A DNA stretch of 64,000 nucleotides from Zygaena filipendulae (Eukaryota > Arthropoda > Insecta > Lepidoptera > Zygaenidae), in assembly GCA_907165275.2 (NCBI GenBank), contig OU015650.1, forward strand, positions 10,384,001 to 10,448,000, read 5' to 3'. Each line of letters begins with the position of its first letter. Within the stretch, counting starts at the first letter, position 1. The position numbers were made by a program, and so were the translations under genes. Below the pieces are notes generated by a model. The model had not been told where the DNA came from and searched no databases. It was given only the letters and a program-made list of their open reading frames with translations. Shown piece after piece: positions 42,954 through 52,306 of the stretch.

Positions 42954-45900
42954 ATGAAGGTGTACACGATACTCGTAATTGTGAGTGTGCTGGTGTCATG
43001 TGCCATGTCACTGCCAGCCGACACCGAGCATGGACCTCAAGGAACTACGCTCCATGATACGGAGCAGCCCGGCCAAGTCACCGACAAGAAGTTACCTGAA
43101 GAGCATGACAGACCAAAGAGGACCTTGCTGTTAGGTATGTTACACTCATTTACTCTTCATTTAACCGATGCAAAAGTTCAACACCATCTCTTTAATAGTT
43201 TTATTCTAACATTGATCGATAATAATAAGTAGGTAGGTACTTATAAAAGGGTAAATACCTACTATTTTTGATCATATTTATACAGCATTTAAATATAGGT
43301 ATAATAACTTTTAAGTTATGAAACTTAAGAAGTTATGAAGTTTTCTTTAGCGAGTTAGTTTTAGTAACAGATAACATGCGTCTTACAAAGGGGTATCCCA
43401 AGAGACGCAAGAGCACGATTCAATTTAAAATCGAAAAATGTTTGCGGATATGATGCAGTAAAAAGTAGAGTAGAATCTTAACCTTGCGTTTGAATAGTGT
43501 GCGACGAATGTAAAGATCGTATACACGCCAATTGAATTTTAAATCTATCCAGGGCCCTTATTCACTGTGACCATAACACGCCGCGTTAAGATAAGACGCC
43601 ACAAAAAATGTCTTTTTCCACGTTCTCAAAAAAGTTTGACTTTCAATAAACATATTTGCAACGTTTGTTATGACATACATAATATTAATTTCTAGTATTT
43701 TCTCGCCTGGAACGTTTGGGTATGTGTTTTTGGGACGCGCGTTATGGGCAAGGAATGTTGTTGGTCATACTGAATAAGGGCCCAGTAGATACTAGGTAGG
43801 TATAGTTTTTGCGCGACGCCCGTTCAAATAATACCTTTATATACCTCGCTCGTGCCCTCGGTTACACTCGTTTGAGTTTCGGGATACCCTTGGGAACTCG
43901 TTCCGGGATAAAAAGTATTCCAAAAAGTCTTTAAGACGATAATTTTTTTTCCTGACATCAGCTATTATTCTATCTCTAAAAATCGGTAAAAAATCCGTTC
44001 ATCAATTTTGGAGATTTCTTCAGAGACATGCTGGCACTAATATCGATTCCCACGACTCAAACTTTAAAATTAACGGTAACTTCATACAGACAATTTTCAC
44101 GCTCTTATATACGGATTGAATTTATAAAAACTCCTTCTTAGTGAGTATTTACGATGCAAAAGGAATCTATCTACTAACTGTCCTCATTCTTTTAGTTTCA
44201 GTAGTTTTGGCTGGGCGTCGATAATTGCTACCCGACTGACTTAGGAAGCTTCTTTATATCTATACCATAAATATAATAAAACTGTAGAATCAGCGTTAAT
44301 TCACGCTAATTTCCGGAACTACTGTACGAATTATTAGGCGGTTTACAGCTTAGCTTGGAGCTATGTTATAGGCTTTGTATAAATGTTGTTGTATAAGAGT
44401 TTCACGCGGGTAAAACCGCGGCACCAGCTAGTCTTTATATAACACGTCATATTGATTAGCATGATTTCATGCTTTTATTTGCGTTGAATAATATTATAAT
44501 GTAAAAAAAAATTAAAAAGTCAAGACCAAAAATTTGTTGGTCTACACAATATTATGTTTTATCGAGCTGTTGAACCAGTATAAAATTATAATAAGTATTA
44601 TAACTTGTTTTCTTGCTTATTTAACATAAAAATAGGATACAGCAACAAGTCAACATGGCAACAACGTCTAAAGCGTATACTCATACGTCTTATATTCGTA
44701 TACCTATACATAACATTGGTATTTTATTTTTAACATTTTACCCGGATGTTCGTGATTCATCACATTGGATTAATCCGGATGTACTTCAAGATTCCTTCGG
44801 CAACTCTTTAATGTAGGTACTAAAATAAAAAGTAACTCATGTAGTATAAATAACATAATCAACAATCATCTACAAAAATTGTCAAGACGCACCGTTGCCG
44901 CGTTGGTTTTTTTCGAAGCGATTGTGCTACTACAGCAAACTCACAAAAAAAAACACTCGTTTTGCAATAAAAATTATGCAGTATTTGATAACGAATCTTG
45001 CAATTAAATGATAACATATCTACGTATCTTAATTTGAGACAGAGATAACATAAAACCTTGCTTATTCTACTTCGAATCTGAAGTTTAATAATAACTCGTT
45101 TGTCACCTTTTGTAATCTTGAACTTCATACCTATATACAAGGTTTTCGAAGTGCTTTCTACACGCTCTACTACTTATTAAAATTATGAAACCAAATCTTT
45201 TTAAGGTAAAGCGCGTTATCTAATGCCCAAGTAAAGTAACAGCTACCTACTGCTTTCAAAGCCTTACTTATTACTTAAAAAGTTTTATATATAGTATATA
45301 CTATAATAAAAGAGTAGCATCCGCGTGTCTGTTCAGGCTCATCTTCGGTACTACTGAACGCAATATTTTTTTTTGGTTTTCCCAGGTAGATTAATTTTAA
45401 CTTGGAGCAACATTAATAGGCCATGTGCTTTTTACTATGTGGTTATGCATGTGGCTTTGTTTAATTTAAATCGGATGTCGGGAAAAAAGTTGTTATATAA
45501 AAGAGTTTCATGCGGGTAAAACCGCCGGGCACAGCTAGTTTGTCAAGATAGACCGTAAAGGTGATTAATAACTTCAGCCTGCTTAATTTGTGCACACTAT
45601 TTGTGACGCAATATTGAATTTTTTTTTTTTTTAGAGTTATACTATTACTACTCTGAGAATAAACGTAGGTATGTCTTATTTGACTAGTTGTAAAGTGTCG
45701 GGAACCATTAACTGAATAATTAATAAAGATTGTGTATTCTCTATATAAAAATTTCTTAAATATATTAAGAAAATAAAATCATCAAAAGCTGTTCACGTAC
45801 CTAGTTAATTACCTACTGTCTTTTGATGAGGGTCGCGTGTGGTAAAGACTAATTACTATTTTTATTGGTCTCATTTTTTTTTCCTCATCTGTCACCGTCA

Positions 45901-47135
45901 GCCTGTCGGTTTGCTGCAGCAGTGTAATTTTTTTTTGTATTTTCCTTATTTAAAATTCTACGAGTGCTGTGATGAATGAATTTTATTTTCACTCCCATAT
46001 TTGTAGATAAAACCCAACCTTCGTAAATTAAATCCTAAACTTCAGGGCCTGGTTGTGACTCCATATTATGCTTCCACTAATATTTGATTTCATCGAAACA
46101 AGCAATTGAGCCTATTTAGGTTAACTTAAGCTTGGTTCAATTGAAGCATCACATAATTGACACATGCACACTACTTAGCCGTGCACTTTATATTATAAAG
46201 AGCTAAAGTTTGTGAATTGTGAATTTGTGAATTATGAGTTTGTGAGGTTGTGGGGGGTAATCTCTGGATCTACGGAACCGATTTTGAAAATTCTTTCACT
46301 TATAGGAAGCTACGGTAGCCCTGAGTGACATAGGGTACTTTTATCCCGGAATTCCCGCGGGAACTTCGAAATTACCGCGGGTAAAACCACGGGGGACAGC
46401 TAGCACTTAATACGCGCATGGTCGTTTTGCAGGTAAAGCTCTTGGTGTAGGCTTAGCTGCGAAAGCGTTGTTCGCCGGTGGTATCGGATTGGGTTACGCC
46501 GGAGGGTTTGGCTATGGGCGAGGTTTCGGCGGGTACGGGAGAGGCTACGGAGGCGGCTACGGGGGCTTATACGGTGGCTACGGAGGCGGGTTCGGCGGTG
46601 GCTACAGCAGCGGCTACGGCTACGGTGGTTACGGCGGAGGCTACGGTGGTTATCACGACGGATATTATGGATCTTACAGGTAATTTCTTATGATGTATAT
46701 TAAAAAACAACCGATCATATATTGGTTGACTCCTTATATTGGATGCAAAGAAATTCTTCATGCTATGTTAGGTTAGGTTTGTACGGCTGAGATCGCCGGC
46801 CGCTGCCGCGGCACGCTGCTGCGCTCGTTTGGCTTGCGCGTCGTGTTCAGGGCCCATGTTCACTTTGACCAACAACATTCCTTATAGGGATCACAATCTT
46901 GCAAAACGGGATCATGCATTCCCGCGGGATCCCACTACTTTTTTAACCATATATTCACTTAGTTTCTAACGGTTTCTCTATAGCCGCTAGTAATTTAAAA
47001 ACATCCTTTTATAATATACGAGTGACCTATTAGGTGCGTTTTTTAATTAAAAATCAAAACTAATAAATTATTAAATGCTTTTTCCATTGCAGAAGCTACC
47101 CGAGAAGGTACTACGTGAGCGACGATTGGTGGTAA
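42954..47135 (+). CDS. secreted Gly/Tyr-rich preproprotein (gene 2)
   Basis: Three coding exons: 42954-43134, 46433-46679 and 47093-47135, with GT/AG ends and phases 1 and 2; product 156 aa. Residues 1-19 are a signal peptide (MKVYTILVIVSVLVSCAMS). The pro-region is rich in Asp, Glu, Gln and Pro and ends RPKR at about 57, a convertase-type site. The predicted mature chain starts TLLLGKALGVGLAAKALF, then about 65 residues of GGY/GYGG/GGF repeats, and ends RYYVSDDWW. Intron 1 splits the Gly codon of LLLG in phase 1, as in gene 1 at 30255, and the last intron is phase 2 in both; I infer tandem paralogy. GY-rich tails occur in insect cuticle, chorion and some antimicrobial proteins, so function cannot be assigned. 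Confidence 0.75.
43552..43793. mobile_element. MITE with GGGCCCTTATTCA ends
   Basis: The left terminus GGGCCCTTATTCACTGTGACC and the inverted right terminus GGGCCCTTATTCAGTATGACC lie 242 bases apart, with CAG next to each. It lies in gene 2 intron 1. A half copy of the terminal region is found at 46849. Confidence 0.6.
44262..44432 (+). repeat. Helitron-like repeat, shortened body B
   Basis: Starts ctataccataaatataataaaac, keeps 'ttacagcttagcttggagct' and 'ggctttgtataaatgttg', and ends at the hairpin GCGGGTAAAACCGCGG and CCAGCTAGT. The GTCT run and central segment are missing. Confidence 0.6.
45297..45539 (+). repeat. Helitron-like repeat, body B
   Basis: TATACTATAATAAAAGAGTAG start, 'ttcaggctcatcttcggtac', 'taaatcggatgtcgggaaaa', imperfect hairpin GCGGGTAAAACCGCCGGG, then CACAGCTAGT. 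It lies in gene 2 intron 1. Confidence 0.65.
46190..46402 (+). repeat. Helitron-like repeat, body C, next to gene 2 exon
   Basis: Forward copy: 'attataaagagctaaagttt', repeated gtgaatt words, 'gattttgaaaattctttcac', 'aggaagctacggtagccctg', hairpin, ACAGCTAG. It ends 30 bases before the acceptor of gene 2 exon 46433-46679, so it lies in the branch-point region of that intron. Confidence 0.7.
46726..46910. repeat. repeat pair member and MITE half copy
   Basis: 46726-46795 ('ggttgactccttatattggatg', 'gttaggttaggtttgtacggctgag') matches 48980-49050. 46849-46910 begins agggcccatgttcactttgacc, like the terminus of the 43552 MITE. Both lie in the last intron of gene 2. Confidence 0.45.
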
Positions 47136-47214
47136 CGAAAATAACTTGATGTAATTATAAATTATAATATCTTTAAAACAAACTAGATATATTTAAGTTT
47201 ATATTATATTATAA

Positions 47215-47220
47215 AATAAA
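47215..47220 (+). terminator. polyadenylation signal of gene 2
   Basis: AATAAA 80 bases after the stop codon, in an AT-rich 3' region. Confidence 0.6.
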
Positions 47221-47373
47221 AAAATATGGTTTGATAAAAAATCTGAGATTAATTTTATCTATAAGATTGCAATATGCTTATACAAAAGCAAGAATTGCTT
47301 TCCAAATAATAATTGTTCTATTATTTTTCTGCACCCCGTCGAGTCGTTTTATTCTACAGTCTACTACTACTAC

Positions 47374-47571
47374 TAGCTGTTTCCTGTGGTTTCAACCGCG
47401 ATAATTTCGGAGTTTTCGCGGGAATTTCAAACTATGTGTATAAACCTTCCTCTTAAATCACTCTATATATTGGCGAAAACTGTATGAAAATCCGTTCAAT
47501 AGTTTTTGAGTTAATCGTGAAAAGACAGACGGATAGACTTGACTTGGTTGTATAATATATAAGGATATTAA
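47374..47571 (-). repeat. Helitron-like repeat, body D
   Basis: Reversed: ACTAGCTGTTTCCTGTGGTTTC, 'gtataaaccttcctcttaaatc', 'atattggcgaaaactgtatg', 'aaaatccgttcaatagttttt', 'gacagacggatagac', and a 'tataatatataaggatatta' end. Body D is shared with 55408 and 63072. Confidence 0.7.
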
Positions 47572-47837
47572 TTTACAGCTTTGCTTATAGGAAGGAAGGT
47601 AGGTATGTGCTTATAAGAATATATTTTTTTGTTTTGAAGTTTTTCAAGCTTTTAAAGCAGTTAGGTAAGGGTCGGAGTGCGCTTAGCGATTCGATTAGTC
47701 GATTAAAATCCAAATTATTTTTGTAAATCTCGCCCAGTCCTCTCCTCAAATTAAGAAGAATTTGGGAAAACCCGGACCAAGGGCTACTCTTTGTGAGAGA
47801 AAGAGTATACCTATTCAATGCAAGCTTTAGAGTAGAG

Positions 47838-48795
47838 GTAGGTCGTCGTCGCATTTTCGAACGACGAAACGAAACCGTCCGAACGTCGTCATCGACTAGT
47901 CGTTCAACTAGTTGAATTCGACGACTAGTCGTTGGCCGTTGCAGCGACGGGGGCCCTCTCACTCAACTTCGCGACGGCCGAGGACGAGACGTCCTCCGCG
48001 ACGGCAGTTATCGAGGACGTACTCTGCCCTCGTTCGTCGCGAAGTCGCCCTGCGCGTCGATGATAGACATTAGTCAGTAGATTTAAGTACTAATTGGCCA
48101 TCGCCACGTTAATTTTAAATGAAATTTCATGAATTGAATGTTTTTATTAGTAAAATGACTGAAATTAGTTAAATACCGATATATTAACTATACTGATATA
48201 TTCATTATGTGATATTAATTATGTTTGATATAATAAATTATAATTATAAATTACTCCCCAAACATTATCCATATAATCTATATTATATTACTATTAATAT
48301 AAAAAGGCATAATACATACAAAGGGCTAATAAGTTAATAATAAGTTTATCTTTGTAAGTTTATGTGTAGTCTTCCTAATAATAATTAATATATCCGGCCC
48401 ACTCAAATAAAAACTCTAACCAGTTGAATTAGAATTCAAATTTCGATCTATGATAATATCATTTCAACGGACTAATGTACAGAATTTACTTGTATATGAT
48501 ATCCACTATTAAAGTATAAACCGACTATGTTCAAGCGTTGCGCGTCTTCAACAAGTTTCGCTCGTTGCCGTAAACTTCTACGTTTAGTCGTCTTCGAATT
48601 CTACTAGTCGGCTGAGTAACGGCCGCGACTTGCGTCGTCAACGTTTCGCCCGTTGCGCTCGTCGCGGCCGTCATCGCTCGTCGCGGCCGTCCCTCGTCTT
48701 CGAATTCAACTAGTCGCCTGATGATCGGCCAACCGTCCTTTCGTAGATCGTACGGCGACGGTCGATGTAACTAGTGCGTCCGTACAACGCCCACC
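47838..48795. repeat. CGTCG/ACTAGT-rich foldback element
   Basis: Two CpG-rich flanks (about 47838-48065 and 48535-48795) built from CGTCG, TCGCG and ACTAGTCG words surround an AT-rich core of about 460 bases. Sequences such as GTCGAATTCAACTAGT occur in opposite senses in the two flanks, so it can fold back. Exact ends and target duplication were not found. The 125-codon minus-strand frame in the left arm has no recognisable motif. Confidence 0.45.
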
Positions 48796-48959
48796 GTTAC
48801 TTTAGAAGCTATATGTATGTCATGGTGCAGCTCAATGAATCAGTAGTGAAGTCGGCGGATAGAGTAGCGTGGGCAGTGCAACACCTCAGTCATAGTTGAA
48901 TGGCATCAACACAGCGTAGAACCGCACTCAATCGACTAATAATACGCCTAAATAGACGA

Positions 48960-51599
48960 CTACACGCTGGTCTAGTATACTAGTTGACTCCATAAATTAG
49001 ATGCAGCAGTCCCCGACATACAGGTTAGGTTGGGTTTATGCCGCTGACCGTGACACCCGAGAAGAACGAGCGTAGCGAGCGTGCCGAGGTGATTGTGAAC
49101 AAAAATAGGAGCTGCTTCGCGAAGCTTCGTCGATTTTGTTACGATAAAAATCGGTCCAGTACAAAACCAAGTCAGGTTGCTCTGCGTCTCATTTATGGAG
49201 TCAGACTCAAAGTCATTGTGAAAAATTATTACTTTACCGGCTTTGTTGGTAAATAATAGAATGGTGTGGTCGAATGCTCGAATGGTCGGCTAAATAATAG
49301 AATGTTTTTTGTAATCAAATAGTTTCTGACGACGATGGCAACAAAGGATTTGATTGTACAGAAACATAGTTGTTAACTGAAGGCAAAGGAAACAATGCTT
49401 AAGATTAATTACCTTCTGATAGTGACCGAATTTTGTTCAATCTATATGAGAATTATAAATCATTACAAAGTTAGTAGAGAGAAGGTAAAAGTACAAATCA
49501 GTTTACGAATTTTAAGCAGTTGTCATTACAAACTTGCAATACTCGTATATACCTACCTACCCACTTATTTAGTATGGCATCTAAAGAAAACCGCAATCAC
49601 TTAAACTTTTCAAATAAAACTAATGATTCTCCGTTTGTTTATTGTGCTGTCCGACCATCCGACATTGTTGTTGTTCCTTTTTTATCTTTCTCTTTTGTCC
49701 AAATTCAGCTTTGTATTGTATTTGTCTCAAACAATTTGTCTTTATCTGTGAATTGAATTGGACATTATTTATTTAAGTAAATCAGATAACTTACCTACCC
49801 ACTCAAGTTTGATGACATAGATATGTAGATGCTGGTTACTCTAGAACTTGTGACTTTATAAAAGACGTGTTTTTATATTTGCTCGTGCGTGATGAAAATA
49901 TCTAATTTCGTTAATAAGTGGGACATAACTATGCATCACGCTCATTTATTGCAAAATATACCTAGATGGTCGTAACAGTCATGTGGGAGAAATCGTGACA
50001 GATAAATCTAAAGTAGGTATTGGATGGGATGAGATTAAACATCAAGGTCGAGTGTAATCTTATTAACAAAGAGAATAATATACACTGCGGTTGTTTTTGA
50101 AAGAAACGATTCTAACACAAAGAGGTTTCACTTCAATCATGTGTATACAGAGTTGCAAGGGATCTTTTTTGCTTTAGATTGGTATCGCGCTATTTTATAA
50201 CGATAGCGACAAAAACAAAAACATTAAAACGTCAAGCAATTTCGTAGTGCGTTGAATTTTTTTAAGATTTTTATGATTACATATTATTATATTATAGTAT
50301 ATAGTGTTGGTTAATATTTGACCGAAATTGCACGAGCGTTGCAGTCAGCACCTTAAGAAATCTAAAACTAAATATGTGACATTTCACGGATTTTTCGTGG
50401 TAATATCGAACCTTCAACAACAGTGCAATCGATCTCTCGATTTTGTCCACAATTTACTCTTAGGTAGATAGTACGAGACTTTGGTGACTAGCATTATTTT
50501 ATTAGAAGCTGACTAAAGAAACTCTTAAACAGATAATATTTGAATCCCTAATAACAATGTTTAGGAATTATATTATAATAATAATTTATATAATAATAAT
50601 AAATTTAATTAAGGCAACTTTTTTATAGTTGTTGAAAAACACCTCCCACAAGGTCCGTCGGCACCGGCAATCGAACGCAACGGTCAAATACCTAGGTACT
50701 TTTGAGATCTACTTAAAAGTAAATACATTAATATTCGTCAAATAAATTTCAATAATATAATCGGCTTAACTGGAATGTTTAAACCAATTAAGTGGGTAGG
50801 TATAAGAACTTCAAACGGATTTAGAGGAGGATGAATTATTTCCAGACTTTTGCGCTGTTTGCTATGCAATTTAATTTTGTAAAACCCATTATTACTTATA
50901 CGTATGTTTTTTAAAAGTTGTAACTATACAAAAAGAACTTGCCTATCTATACTGATGCCTGTTTTACGGAATCGCTTCATTGGTACATTTTAGTTTTTCA
51001 AATTAATGAAATAAACATTAGTCTATCATAGCTAGTATCTTATTTTATTTATACGATTCAATTTTAAATATTGTTTATTGCTCCCAAAAAAAAAAAAAAA
51101 CATATTAAGGAGACGTGAAGATACAGGCAGAAACTTTGAAATAAGTAAGTACCTACCTACATAGGTATTGATCAGAATTATTGTAAAGTTAGATTCGAGC
51201 ATCGTACTTTCTGAACATCGTGAACGTTGACTGGTAGAGAATGCCACTGTGGTATTAAGTCCGCTTTTTGTACCCTGTTGTGCAATAAGCTTAAATAAAA
51301 ATAAAATGGATGGGTTGCTGTAAATTCGTCACAAAGTTTGGTTCCTAGTAACCAAAATATTCCTTGCAGAACAAGTGTTGCTGCTTTATTGCTGCCCAAA
51401 CCTATATTAGTCACCAAAATCTATTAAATCAGTTATCTGGTACTACAAGCTCCGCTTTTTTGGGACGCCACCTGGCGCTGTTGTGTCTGTGCATTATTAT
51501 TACGTATTAAACGTCGAAAATTTGAATCAGTTAAGTATTTTCAGGCGGTGGGGCGCGGCTGTATAAAACCACGTTTAACGTGAGATGTAGAAGTATAAA
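48960..51599. other. intergenic, no supported gene
   Basis: The start matches the 46726 repeat pair member. The remainder is AT-rich, with several 65-80 codon frames lacking motifs (49038, 49395, 49520, 51032, 51178). A (TAA)-like tract lies at about 50571-50615. No gene is proposed. Confidence 0.4.
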
Positions 51600-51880
51600 T
51601 CTTTATACCTATATAAAAATGAATCCCTTTTTCCCTTGGTCACGGCACCACGCGTGAAGGGCTGGACCAATTTGGCTAATTATTTTTTGCTCTGTATGTT
51701 ACTGTGAGGAAAAGAAGAGTTTCTGCGGAAATTCCGAAACTAACGCAGGTGAATCTCCGAAACGGTTGGAATAATTTTGACGGGACTTTCATTGCTAATT
51801 AGCTGAGTAAATTAGGCTATTTTGGAGTTCCTGCGGAAATTCCGAAACTCGCGGGTGAAACCCTGGGGCATAGCTAGTAT
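51600..51880 (+). repeat. Helitron-like repeat, body F
   Basis: Contains 'cggcaccacgcgtgaagggc' and 'tggaccaatttggctaatt'. The block 'tgcggaaattccgaaact' occurs twice (about 51723 and 51834), and the element ends CATAGCTAGTA after a damaged hairpin. Confidence 0.6.
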
Positions 51881-51923
51881 AAGTAATACAATGTTATTGT
51901 GATATTTACGACCTGTCTATAGC

Positions 51924-52183
51924 AGTCGGTGCCGGCACCGCACCCCGCCGCGCCCGCGCCCTCCCCCGCCGCCGGCTGTGAAAACGTGAATATAATTCGC
52001 GATCCACGCGAATTCTACTTTCAAACTACCCTAAATTACTCGTTTTTCACCAGAGTATTCGGGATTTTCTCGGGAACTATACATTTGCCCGAGATAGAAA
52101 ATAACCTAAGCTTTCAACCGGATCTTAATCTTATTGTGGTGCTCAATAAAGTGTTTTTCATTCATTCCTCCACTCTATCATAG
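51924..52183 (+). other. GC-rich exon-like frame, unrecognised
   Basis: After an acceptor-like 'gacctgtctatag' comes an open frame of 86 codons: PAPHPAAPAPSPAAGCENVN, then ordinary-looking sequence ending IHSSTLS and a TAG. There is no ATG near its beginning. An AATAAA occurs inside at about 52147, and base composition changes sharply at its start. It may be a terminal exon of an unseen gene or a retrocopy remnant. No family was recognised and no upstream exon was found. Confidence 0.3.
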
Positions 52184-52250
52184 AGCTCTATGACGCTTTT
52201 ATGATCCCTAATTCACCTCAAGTTATGTCATGTAGATCACAGAGGTAGAA

Positions 52251-52306
52251 ACTTCGATCAACAATATTAACTTTGATTATATAAAATTGGTATTGTTGAT
52301 CGAAGT
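52251..52306. repeat. short perfect hairpin
   Basis: ACTTCGATCAACAATA and its exact complement are separated by 24 bases. It could be a small foldback remnant; RNA function is speculative. Confidence 0.5.

Noticed and set aside
46766..46778. TTAGGTTAGGTT resembles the insect telomere repeat
   Set aside because: Only two units, inside a dispersed repeat that also occurs at 48980-49050; no array.
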